Made by a program: the position numbers and the translations under genes. Of a stretch of DNA of 64,000 nt, positions 56,319 through 64,000 are shown in pieces. This stretch comes from Candidatus Defluviibacterium haderslevense (lineage in GTDB: Bacteria; Bacteroidota; Bacteroidia; Chitinophagales; Saprospiraceae). The stretch covers positions 2,493,501-2,557,500 of the forward strand of contig JADJRL010000003.1 in NCBI GenBank assembly GCA_016712225.1, written 5' to 3'. A model generated the notes under the pieces. That model did not search any database, was not told the origin of the DNA, and worked only from the letters and a program-made list of their open reading frames with translations. Numbering within the stretch: the first letter of the stretch is position 1; every line of letters starts with the position of its first letter.

Positions 56319-56753
56319 ATGTCAACAGTTGAATCGTTAAAAGATGCAGGTCGCGTAACCTGGAAATGGATAAAAAGACTTATCCTGCTTACCATTTTAG
56401 TCTTTATTTCTTATTTTCTGTTTTTGATTTTTGCTAACTATAGTGAAGGAACTCGAACCGGATTTGTTACTAAAATTAGTAAAAGAGGTTATGTGTTTAA
56501 AACATTTGAAGGTGAGTTGAATTATGGTTTTTTTAGCGGAACAGCTAATACAGGGAAGCCAGCAGACAATGTGTGGTATTTTTCTGTCACCAACTCCAGG
56601 GTAGCTTATGATGTGGAGAAGGCTTCAGAAAGTGGCAGAAAAGTTACTTTGTTCTACCATCAAAAATATAAGGCTTTGTTTTTTAGAGGCGATACAGAAT
56701 ATTTGGTATACCAGGTTGAAAATGCTGATGTGGCTCCGGATACACCAAAGTAA
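56319..56753 (+). CDS. Conserved small membrane protein
   Basis: 144 aa. A short cytoplasmic helix (~1-20) precedes one membrane segment (~21-43, LILLTILVFISYFLFLIF). A soluble domain of about 100 residues follows (TRTGFVTKISKRGYVFKTFE, ~49-68, then VTLFYHQKYKALFFRGDTEY). Similar proteins are common in Bacteroidota and have sometimes been mislabelled as 6-phosphogluconate dehydrogenase; no dehydrogenase motif is present. The function is unknown. Confidence 0.7.
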   Translation: MSTVESLKDAGRVTWKWIKRLILLTILVFISYFLFLIFANYSEGTRTGFVTKISKRGYVFKTFEGELNYGFFSGTANTGKPADNVWYFSVTNSRVAYDVEKASESGRKVTLFYHQKYKALFFRGDTEYLVYQVENADVAPDTPK

Positions 56754-56829
56754 AATTGAATAAACAGTTTTATAGGCTTTTCCAGTTTGTCAAGTGTTCC
56801 CCATCAATCAAGGATTTTTAGATCCTTAT

Positions 56830-58926
56830 TTACCCATATTGATAGATCATCAGGCTACAGAAGTAAGCTAGAATTCCCATATAGAGAAACTGAATTATAG
56901 GTAGTTTCCATCCCTTCGTTTCTCGTTTCATTACTGCTAAAGTGCTCATGCATTGAAGGGAGAAAGCGTAAAAAATAATCAGTGATAATGCAGTTTTTCG
57001 ATCAAAGAAAATACTGCCATCCGATCTTTTTTCTGAAGCCAATTTTTTGTGCAAATTAGCTTCATCTGATTCACCGCCCAGACTATAAATCGTACTCATT
57101 GTTCCTACAAATACTTCTCTGGCTGCAAATGAAGTGATCAATGCTATTCCTATTTTCCAATCAAATCCTAAAGGTCTGATTAATGGTTCAAACAGTTTTC
57201 CCATTTTACCAGCAAAGGAATATTCTAATCGTTTTGCATCCTGAAGATTAGCAGTTTCTTTTTCAGTTAAGTTTTTTTCTAAGGATTCAACACGTGCCAA
57301 TTCTTCAGCTTTTTTTAATTCACCCGGCCATGAAAAACTAGACAAAAACCAAAGTATCATACTTATGATTAGGATGACTTTTCCAGCTTGTATAATAAAT
57401 GTTTTTACTTTTTCAAAAACAACCAACAAGACTTGTCGCATTTGAGGAATTTGGTATTCGGGTAATTGTAAAGCTAAAAAACTCCTTTCCTTTTCCGGCA
57501 AAAAATAATGTATAACAGCAGCAGTAATTAATGCTACAAAGATGCCTAATAGATAAAGTCCTAAAAAAGCTATCCCCTGACTATTAAAAATACCAAACAC
57601 CATAGTATAGGGTACTACAAAGCCAATGAGTGCAGTATATACTGGTATCCTGGCCGAACAAGGTATTAGTGGAATAACGAACATGGTGATCAAACGTTCT
57701 TTTCTATTGCTGATGTTTCTGGTAGACATAATTGCTGGTATTGCACAAGCCCCACCGGCGACTAGACCAACTATAGACCGGCCATTAAGCCCAAATTTTC
57801 TGAGTAAATGATCTAAAAGATACACGACGCGGGCCATATATCCGGCTTCTTCCAAAAGGGTAAGCATTAAAAACAACATGGCTATTTGTGGTATGAAGAC
57901 CAATACACCAGATAGTCCTGGAAGTATCCCTGAAGTAATCAATTGTGATATCCAATGATTTGGCAAAAGGCTTTGTATGGTATTGGATAAAAAAGCAAAA
58001 CCCGATTCTATTGCTTCCATTGGAATGACAGCCCAGGAATAAATAACCTGGAAAATAAAAAACATGAGCACCAGAAATATGGCCAATCCAAAAAATGGAT
58101 TTGTGAGAACCCGATCTATTTTTTTTGACTTAATTAAACTGGTATTGGAATGGTGTTGATCGGAAATAAATCGTTCCCAGGATTCGATTACCTGATAACG
58201 TGCCATCGTCTCATGAATTTGCATTCGAATTGAAGTCTGTTTGTCCAGATACATCCTGTTTTCATGATCACCGGTAATCTCTTTTCCGACGTGCAACCAA
58301 AGGTATTTTTGATAGTTATTTCTAAAAGAAATCTTGGAATCTAATGATTCCGTATCTTTCAATAAGCTTTGATCAAATTCATAGATAGGATCTCTTCTTG
58401 AATGTATATGTGCAAACTGAAATAGACCTTGTAACTTGGTTCGAAGAATATCGATATTGATATTAGCTCTTGCACTTACAGGTATTACAGGGCATTTAAG
58501 TTTCTGTTCTAATAGTATTACCCATTCATTCACTTTAGTTTGATTGACCTGATCAATATTACTCAAACAAACAATCACAGGAAATTCCAAATCTAATATA
58601 TGAGTTAGGAGCAATAATTGTTTATCCAGATTACGGATATCTGCCACATAGAGTATTGCATCTGGATAATGAGGATCATTTGGATTAACCAAAGATTTGG
58701 TCATAACAAACTCATCCGAAGAATTTGAAAAAATGCTATATGCACCTGGAAAATCTATCAGATTAACTGTTGTTCCATCTAAGAGTTCTAACAATCCCTC
58801 CTTACTGTCAACAGTAACTCCCGGAAAATTACCTACTTTTTGATTCAGTCCAGTCAGGATGTTGAAAATGGAAGATTTTCCACTATTAGGGTTACCTACA
58901 ATTCCAATTTTTTTCATTGTGCTCAT
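56830..58926 (-). CDS. feoB: Ferrous iron transport protein B
   Basis: 698 aa. The N-terminal G domain has GNPNSGKSSIFNILTG (~10-25, G1), NLIDFPGAYSIF (~55-66, G3) and CLSNIDQV (G4). A helical spacer (~170-270) comes next. The membrane part has about eight to nine helices with two gate repeats; the first contains the FIPQIAMLF and GGACAIPAIMSTRN segments and the second the PLIPCSARIPVYTALI segment. It is a GTP-gated Fe(II) importer of the inner membrane. The feoA gene is 15 bp upstream, giving the operon feoA-feoB. No FeoC is present. Confidence 0.95.
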   Translation of the reverse strand: MSTMKKIGIVGNPNSGKSSIFNILTGLNQKVGNFPGVTVDSKEGLLELLDGTTVNLIDFPGAYSIFSNSSDEFVMTKSLVNPNDPHYPDAILYVADIRNLDKQLLLLTHILDLEFPVIVCLSNIDQVNQTKVNEWVILLEQKLKCPVIPVSARANINIDILRTKLQGLFQFAHIHSRRDPIYEFDQSLLKDTESLDSKISFRNNYQKYLWLHVGKEITGDHENRMYLDKQTSIRMQIHETMARYQVIESWERFISDQHHSNTSLIKSKKIDRVLTNPFFGLAIFLVLMFFIFQVIYSWAVIPMEAIESGFAFLSNTIQSLLPNHWISQLITSGILPGLSGVLVFIPQIAMLFLMLTLLEEAGYMARVVYLLDHLLRKFGLNGRSIVGLVAGGACAIPAIMSTRNISNRKERLITMFVIPLIPCSARIPVYTALIGFVVPYTMVFGIFNSQGIAFLGLYLLGIFVALITAAVIHYFLPEKERSFLALQLPEYQIPQMRQVLLVVFEKVKTFIIQAGKVILIISMILWFLSSFSWPGELKKAEELARVESLEKNLTEKETANLQDAKRLEYSFAGKMGKLFEPLIRPLGFDWKIGIALITSFAAREVFVGTMSTIYSLGGESDEANLHKKLASEKRSDGSIFFDRKTALSLIIFYAFSLQCMSTLAVMKRETKGWKLPIIQFLYMGILAYFCSLMIYQYG

Positions 58927-58941
58927 GGTAAGGACTTAAAT

Positions 58942-59154
58942 TTATTCATCAGTAATGATTGCCTTCCATTCTTCAGCCCTAAGGGCATAAAGTGTTTGAT
59001 CCACCTGTACGTAACAAGATCCTCCAAAAGGTGATCTGCGAATTAAATTAATTTTTTTACCTGGGAATATGCCTAAAGTTAACAAACGTGTTGCGAGTAA
59101 TTCATCTGTAATGGACAGAATGGTCTTTGCAGAAGTTAATATTGGATTATGCAT
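58942..59154 (-). CDS. feoA: Ferrous iron transport protein A (SH3-like)
   Basis: 71 aa from the ATG at 59154. A longer in-frame start at 59214 adds 20 residues that do not match the usual length of about 75. The SH3-like pattern is visible: LLATRLLTLGIFPGKKINLI (~21-40), then SPFGGSCYVQVDQTLYALR. FeoA binds or modulates FeoB. It directly precedes feoB, so co-expression is expected; no Fur box was recognised by eye. Confidence 0.88.
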   Translation of the reverse strand: MHNPILTSAKTILSITDELLATRLLTLGIFPGKKINLIRRSPFGGSCYVQVDQTLYALRAEEWKAIITDE

Positions 59155-59381
59155 ATAATGAACGTAAAGGTAAGGAATGATTAGGGTCTTCCTAAAAAAC
59201 TCACGAATTATCATAAATATTTTATATTATGTTTATAATTAATCCTTAATACATATGTATTATCGTAATGTAATATAGAAATAAATAAATAATGGGCATT
59301 AAAATTAAAAACCCTTAACTTTAGGATGCTCGAGCAGCGTTTTGAATTGTTCTGGCGTTATCATCTTATAAGTTTACAACA

Positions 59382-59936
59382 TTGGAATTAAGCATTACCA
59401 TATTGAACACTGAATCTGAACTGGTCGAAGCATGTATCAGAAAAGAAACATGGGCTCAACAAAGGGTTTATGAAGAACACTATACAAAAATGCTAGGGGT
59501 GTGTCTCAGATATGCCAATTCACAAGATGACGCCCTAGATATATTGCATGATGGATTTCTAAAAGTGTTTTTAAATATTCATTCCTATGAGATTGGAACC
59601 CAATTTTCAGCCTGGATTAGAAGAATAATGGTGAATACTGCAATAGATTATTATAGAAAAGAGCACCGAAGAATAACCAGTGATATTGATGATGCCAAAA
59701 CCCTTACAGTTTATTCTTCCAACCCTATTGATACCATGACATTGGAAGAAGTTATGGGAGCCATGCAGAAACTGTCACCTACATACAGGTCAGTATTGAA
59801 TTTATATGTTGTGGATGGATATTCACACAAAGAAGTTTCAGAAATGTTAGGAATTACCGAAAGTACGTCTAGATCAAATTTAGTTAAAGCGAGACAAAAA
59901 TTAAAAGAAATTTTAAAAGAAGGAAATGGAGAATAG
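59382..59936 (+). CDS. ECF-family RNA polymerase sigma factor
   Basis: 184 aa. Region 2 is seen at ~25-90 (QRVYEEHYTKMLGVCLRY, ALDILHDGFLKVF, FSAWIRRIMVNTAIDYYR) and region 4 at ~125-180 (MQKLSPTYRSVLNLYVVDGY, MLGITESTSRSNLVKAR). The start is a TTG, as no ATG gives a complete region 2; a second TTG seven codons on is possible. It is a group-IV sigma factor. Its stop overlaps the next ORF by 11 bp, and that ORF starts with an anti-sigma-like region. The regulon is unknown. Confidence 0.9.
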   Translation: MELSITILNTESELVEACIRKETWAQQRVYEEHYTKMLGVCLRYANSQDDALDILHDGFLKVFLNIHSYEIGTQFSAWIRRIMVNTAIDYYRKEHRRITSDIDDAKTLTVYSSNPIDTMTLEEVMGAMQKLSPTYRSVLNLYVVDGYSHKEVSEMLGITESTSRSNLVKARQKLKEILKEGNGE

Positions 59937-61359
59937 AGAATTTGATCAAATACTAAAAGATAAATTGAGAGATTATAATCCATCTAACCAATCACCTGAT
60001 TGGAATAGAATGAAATCAAAATTAAATGCGACATTAGAGGATACCAACTTTGACCAAATTTTAAAAGATAAACTGGTCAATGCTGAATTTAATGTAAAGG
60101 ATGCATCATGGGAAGCTTTTGATTATAAACGTAAAATGCGCAGACAAAAACGCATCCAAATATTATCTGCCCGTTTAATAGAATGTGTCATATTATTATT
60201 GTTGATATGGACGGTGAATAGAATTGTTGTTCCTGAAATTATGGAACATCAGCACAGGAATAACTCAAATCAAGTTTTAGCCGAAAAAGAAATTAATTCC
60301 ACTAATCAAGAACTCAAACAAACTGATCAGGCAGTTTCCCAATTTTATTCGAGAAGTATGCTCCAAAGCAATAAGAATATTTCAAAAAATGCGTTTGGAT
60401 TTCATAAAAAAAATAAAGTTTATTCAAATAAACCTAAAATATTTAATAGTAATGATGTATCTAAAGCAATATCAACACAAGTTCTAACCGGTGATGTAAA
60501 ATTAAGTAATACACTATCAGAACAACCTACCATTATTATACCTGCCAACGATCATTCAAACACTGTAAATGCCCAGGAATTAGGTACTAAGGACGGAGAA
60601 ATTGAAGCTAATTCATCTTCAGATCAAAGTATACAATTAAATTTAGTACCACTACAATTGAATCCTCGGTTATTAAGCATTGTTGAACCCAATATAATAG
60701 CCCATAAAAGACCCTTGTCTAGAACTTGGATTAATATTCATACATCAGGAATTATTAATCATATTAATACACCACAAGATGATTTGATTAACCTTCCTGC
60801 ACACCAACAAAACAGAATAGGATACGAGTTAGGCATATCCATGATGTCCGATTATTACAGATGGCAATTAGAAACAGGAATTTCTTATGTTAAATTATTA
60901 TCTCATCCAAACATAGAAGAAACATATAAAAATTCAAGTTTTGATTTAATCAAAAGAACTTTTTCAAAAGCTGAATTTCATCTGATTGATATTCCATTAC
61001 TTATTCATTTAAATTGGTTAGAACAAACTAAATTGGACATCAGTTCAAGTTTTGGAATGTCACTTTCATTTGCGGTTAAAAATGAATTTACTATTGAAGA
61101 CATAAAGCTGCCAAGATCAGGCGGAAGTAGTCTTGGAAATATTCCAAAGCCTTCGTTGATTGCTGAAAAGAACTTCAATAAAGGAAGTTATGCCAATATC
61201 ATATTGGGTTCGAGAATCAGCTATTCAACTTCTTATAATACTAAGATCTTTGCTGATGTTCAATGTAAGCGCATGTTAAATAGTTTTGGATTTGGACCCA
61301 ATTATGATCGTTATCTTCAAGGTGTATTTACTTTAGGTGCAGCATTTAGAATACGATAA
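59926..61359 (+). CDS. Putative anti-sigma / outer-membrane barrel fusion protein
   Basis: 477 aa. The first ~80 residues are charged and cytoplasmic, with a repeated motif (FDQILKDKLRDYN at 6 and FDQILKDKLVNAEF at ~43), as in anti-sigma-factor N-termini. One membrane helix (~84-103, LIECVILLLLIWTVNRIV) is followed by a ~170-residue Ser/Asn/Gln-rich periplasmic linker. The C-terminal ~200 residues (~275-477) have the alternating strand pattern and aromatic-rich C-terminus of an outer-membrane beta-barrel of the PorT/OmpA-like type (TWINIHTSGIINHI, WQLETGISYVKLL, GVFTLGAAFRIR). The gene overlaps the sigma factor gene by 11 bp, implying coupled synthesis. This suggests a one-protein link between envelope state and the sigma factor. 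Barrel topology is a prediction. Confidence 0.65.
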   Translation: MENREFDQILKDKLRDYNPSNQSPDWNRMKSKLNATLEDTNFDQILKDKLVNAEFNVKDASWEAFDYKRKMRRQKRIQILSARLIECVILLLLIWTVNRIVVPEIMEHQHRNNSNQVLAEKEINSTNQELKQTDQAVSQFYSRSMLQSNKNISKNAFGFHKKNKVYSNKPKIFNSNDVSKAISTQVLTGDVKLSNTLSEQPTIIIPANDHSNTVNAQELGTKDGEIEANSSSDQSIQLNLVPLQLNPRLLSIVEPNIIAHKRPLSRTWINIHTSGIINHINTPQDDLINLPAHQQNRIGYELGISMMSDYYRWQLETGISYVKLLSHPNIEETYKNSSFDLIKRTFSKAEFHLIDIPLLIHLNWLEQTKLDISSSFGMSLSFAVKNEFTIEDIKLPRSGGSSLGNIPKPSLIAEKNFNKGSYANIILGSRISYSTSYNTKIFADVQCKRMLNSFGFGPNYDRYLQGVFTLGAAFRIR

Positions 61360-61381
61360 TATAGATATCACCATTCTCATT

Positions 61382-61750
61382 TTATTCTTCCCCAAATTGT
61401 TTTTCTTCATGGAGTTTTTTAAATAGGGCATCAAGTTTATAAACTTCATCAAGCGTATCATCTAAATAGAATCTAAGTTCAGGCATCACACGCATTTGTT
61501 TTTTTATTCTTTGATGCAAGCTTTGTTTTAGTCTTGAATAATGTTCTTCCATCATTTGAATCACCTCTTGCTTACTTTCTGTATTGAAAATACTTAAATA
61601 CATTTTAGCAAGATTTAAATCAGGACTCATTTTAACTTCAGTGATGGTAACCAAAACGGACCCATAAATATATTTTCCTTCAGCAGTCAAGACAGCACTA
61701 AATTGTCTTCTTATGACTTCAGCAATTTGTTTTTGTCGAATAGATTCCAT
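61382..61750 (-). CDS. rbfA: 30S ribosome-binding factor A
   Basis: 122 aa, the usual length. It shows the RbfA pattern from SIRQKQIAEVIRRQFSAVL (N-terminal helix, ~2-20) to VTITEVKMSPDLNLAKMYLS (~31-50), with the KH-like fold ending in PELRFYLDDTLDEVYKLDAL (~89-108). It is a cold-shock and ribosome maturation factor acting on 16S rRNA processing. The divergent neighbour is recG. A minus-strand -7 element lies 77 bp upstream. Confidence 0.93.
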   Translation of the reverse strand: MESIRQKQIAEVIRRQFSAVLTAEGKYIYGSVLVTITEVKMSPDLNLAKMYLSIFNTESKQEVIQMMEEHYSRLKQSLHQRIKKQMRVMPELRFYLDDTLDEVYKLDALFKKLHEEKQFGEE

Positions 61751-61814
61751 AGTCTAAAATTTTAATCAGATGCCAATACAAACTATATTGTTTTATTCTT
61801 TGTAAAAGAACGTA

Positions 61815-61834
61815 ACAAATAGGGTACAAAGTTA
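61815..61834 (-). promoter_or_regulatory. rbfA promoter element with recurring 18-mer
   Basis: Read on the minus strand, TAACTTTG (61834-61827) fits the -7 consensus and is followed by TACCCTATTTG. The plus-strand 18-mer ACAAATAGGGTACAAAGT (61815-61832) recurs exactly at 47839-47856. Outer bases form CGTAAC/GTTACG inverted arms. Confidence 0.5.
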
Positions 61835-61907
61835 CGGTTTTACTTGGTGAATGATACAAATTAATGAAAATGGTGCTCTAAAATAGTAATTTGCAGCCTT
61901 TAATTTT

Positions 61908-64000
61908 ATGGCATTTCTAAATTTAGATAGTCCGATTGAATATTTAAAAGGTGTTGGTCCTCAACGAGGTGCACTCTTGCGTAAGCATTTAAATATACAT
62001 ATAGTTCAAGATTTATTATTTCACTATCCTTTCAGATACGTAGACAGAACAAAATTTTATCAGATTAAAGATATAAATCAGGAAGATGGGCAAGTTCAGA
62101 TCAAAGCTAAAGTAGTTCAAGTCTTAGAACGCGGGTCAGGTCGATTCAAACCTTTGATTGCTGTAGTAAAAGATCATACCGGAACTATTGAATTGGTTTG
62201 GTTTCAAGGGCAAAAGTGGATACAACCAAAACTTGAAGTGGGTATTGAATATATATTTTTTGGTAAAGTTCAAGATACTGGTTATGGCCTTAATATATCA
62301 CATCCTGAATTCGATCGAATTATAGATATTGATCCGAAAAGTCTTCAGCAATTTGAGCCCGTTTATTCCAGTGGAGAGGTATTGAGTTCAAAAGGTCTGG
62401 ATAGTAAAGGTATTCGCAAATTAATTAAAGGATTGTTTCAATCGATTAATTGGATGCAACTGAATGAAAATTTACCTGAATATGTCATTAAGAAGTATCA
62501 ACTACCTAATCGGGCAGATTGTTTGCAATGGATACATTTTCCAAAGAAGATGGAGCTTATGGAGCAAGCTCAAAATCGACTCAAATTTGAAGAGTTTTTT
62601 TTCATTCAATTGAAAATAATTCAAACTAAAATTCTCAGACAGCAAGGCCAATTAGGATTCAAGATGTTAAGCAAAGGGGATCTTTATGATACCTTTTATA
62701 AAAATCATCTACCGTTTGCTCTAACCGGAGCACAACTAAGAGTTATTCATGAAATTAATAATGATTTGATCAGTGGGCGACAAATGAATCGATTACTCCA
62801 AGGAGATGTTGGTAGTGGAAAGACCATTGTAGCATTAATGATTATATTGATAGCATTAGGTAATGGATACCAGGCTTGCATGATGGCGCCAACAGAAGTT
62901 TTGGCCAAACAACATTTTGCATCGGTTTCCGAAATGGTGTCAGGTTTACCCATTCAAGTTTGTTTGTTGACTTCCAATGTAAAGGGTAAAGAAAAAAAAC
63001 AAACCCTTTTAGGTCTGTCTAATGGAACCATTCATATTGCGATAGGAACGCATGCTTTGATAGAGGATGCCGTGCAATTTCAAAATCTTGGAATGGTTGT
63101 AATTGATGAACAACATCGGTTTGGTGTAGAACAGCGTTCAAAATTATGGTCAAAGGCGAAAGGGAAATGGCCTCATGTATTAGTCATGACTGCAACACCC
63201 ATCCCACGAACTTTAGCGATGACGTTATACGGGGATTTAGATGTTTCGATCATCGATGAATTACCACCGAACAGAAAGGAAATCCAAACCATACACATTA
63301 AGGATTTTAGAAGGAGCGATATGCATCGATTTATGAAAGAACAGATTGCATTAGGTCGCCAGGTGTATATAGTTTATCCTTTAATTGAAGAATCCGAGGC
63401 CTTAGATATTGAGAATTTGCAGATGGGATATGAGAAACTCCTGCCTTTTTTTAAGCCACCTGAATATCAAATAAGCGTAGTACATGGAAGACTTAAGCCT
63501 GATGACAAAAACATGGAAATGCAAAGGTTTATTTCAGGCAGGGCTCACATTATGGTAGCGACTACAGTCATTGAAGTCGGGGTGAATGTTCCAAATGCTT
63601 CCATTATGGTCGTCGAAAATGCAGAACGATTCGGCTTATCCCAATTGCACCAATTAAGAGGGCGGGTCGGTCGTGGATCTGATCAATCCTATTGTATTCT
63701 GATGACTGCTGATAAAATAGGTAAAGATTCTAAAGCAAGAATGGAAATCATGTGTTCTACCAATGATGGATTTAAAATAGCTGAAGCCGATTTAGAAATT
63801 CGTGGTCCGGGAAATTTGACAGGAACCCAACAAAGCGGATTGGTGGAATTAAAAGTTGCTGATATTGTGGCCGACAATAAGATTCTGATTGCAGCAAGAA
63901 ATTTGGCCGAAGCTATATTACAAAAGGACCCACATCTTAATCATCCGGTTAATCTTACCTTGCGAATGAATCTAAATGCACATGACAAAGGTCAAAAGTG
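61908..64000 (+). CDS. recG: ATP-dependent DNA helicase RecG (3' end outside window)
   Basis: An open frame from ATG (61908) to the right edge, 697 codons without a stop; it is incomplete at the 3' end. The wedge/OB domain is N-terminal (IEYLKGVGPQRGALL, ~7-21). Helicase motifs: I, LLQGDVGSGKTIVALM (~297-312); Ia, MAPTEVLAKQHF; II, IDEQHRFGVEQR (~399-410); III, MTATPIPRTLAMTLYGDLD (~428-446); V-VI, GVNVPNASIMVVENAERFGL then QLRGRVGRGSDQSYC (~584-599). RecG remodels stalled replication forks and branched DNA. Divergent from rbfA. About 700 residues are usual, so little is missing. Confidence 0.95.
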   Translation, partial: MAFLNLDSPIEYLKGVGPQRGALLRKHLNIHIVQDLLFHYPFRYVDRTKFYQIKDINQEDGQVQIKAKVVQVLERGSGRFKPLIAVVKDHTGTIELVWFQGQKWIQPKLEVGIEYIFFGKVQDTGYGLNISHPEFDRIIDIDPKSLQQFEPVYSSGEVLSSKGLDSKGIRKLIKGLFQSINWMQLNENLPEYVIKKYQLPNRADCLQWIHFPKKMELMEQAQNRLKFEEFFFIQLKIIQTKILRQQGQLGFKMLSKGDLYDTFYKNHLPFALTGAQLRVIHEINNDLISGRQMNRLLQGDVGSGKTIVALMIILIALGNGYQACMMAPTEVLAKQHFASVSEMVSGLPIQVCLLTSNVKGKEKKQTLLGLSNGTIHIAIGTHALIEDAVQFQNLGMVVIDEQHRFGVEQRSKLWSKAKGKWPHVLVMTATPIPRTLAMTLYGDLDVSIIDELPPNRKEIQTIHIKDFRRSDMHRFMKEQIALGRQVYIVYPLIEESEALDIENLQMGYEKLLPFFKPPEYQISVVHGRLKPDDKNMEMQRFISGRAHIMVATTVIEVGVNVPNASIMVVENAERFGLSQLHQLRGRVGRGSDQSYCILMTADKIGKDSKARMEIMCSTNDGFKIAEADLEIRGPGNLTGTQQSGLVELKVADIVADNKILIAARNLAEAILQKDPHLNHPVNLTLRMNLNAHDKGQK

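Noticed and set aside
56319..56753. 6-phosphogluconate dehydrogenase label for the 144-aa membrane protein
   Set aside because: It has a membrane helix and no nucleotide-binding or dehydrogenase motif and is far too short.
59155..59214. Twenty-residue N-terminal extension of FeoA
   Set aside because: It exceeds the family length and has no FeoA-like sequence; the ATG at 59154 gives the expected start.

Overview
The window is an AT-rich chromosomal segment of a Bacteroidota bacterium, most likely a Saprospirales-type relative. The evidence is many proteins with Type IX secretion system (T9SS) C-terminal sorting domains of both type A and type B (gliding-motility-associated). Other signs are TAnnTTTG-like promoter elements, FG-GAP/ASPIC lipoproteins and an exosortase H cassette. 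The genus assignment is inference; no rRNA gene is present.

Layout. 1-7.9 kb: the end of one, then two complete ~1100-residue FG-GAP/ASPIC-UnbV surface proteins with a small lipoprotein between them. 7.9-8.7 kb: a non-coding block with a 16-bp/64-bp higher-order tandem repeat. 8.7-31.1 kb: an island of four giant cysteine-rich secreted proteins (2213, 1043, 1274 and 1365 aa). They share recurring modules, a dockerin-like pair of helices, a cohesin-like beta-sandwich (clear in two, degenerate in two) and a T9SS C-terminus. A small secreted protein precedes the first. A three-gene exosortase cassette (IPTL-type substrate, XrtH, partner membrane protein) sits inside the island. 31.3-32.8 kb: ruvX, tatD and a tRNA-Ser(GGA).

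32.9-39.9 kb (minus strand): an FG-GAP/ASPIC T9SS protein and a 1359-aa adhesin of about ten PKD/Ig-like repeats with a type B CTD. 40.8-43.5 kb: sucA (2-oxoglutarate dehydrogenase E1) without sucB beside it, followed by a transposase whose zinc-ribbon N-terminus is out of frame at an A9 tract. 44.8-54.3 kb: accessory genes, namely a NicO/UreH-like membrane protein, a beta-helix T9SS protein, a tightly coupled two-gene unit of unknown function, two divergent RCC1-repeat T9SS proteins, a lipoprotein and a broken DUF2442-like gene. 54.8-64 kb: housekeeping genes mnmE, a small membrane protein, feoB-feoA, an ECF sigma factor overlapping a protein that joins an anti-sigma-like N-terminus to a putative outer-membrane barrel, rbfA, and the 5' part of recG.

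How the genes work together. Most of the window encodes cell-surface and extracellular proteins exported by Sec and then T9SS; the T9SS machinery itself is not here. The four giants carry dockerin-like and cohesin-like domains on the same chain, which raises the untested possibility of head-to-tail assembly into an extracellular matrix. A dedicated exosortase/substrate pair is embedded in the same island, suggesting two surface-anchoring routes in one locus.
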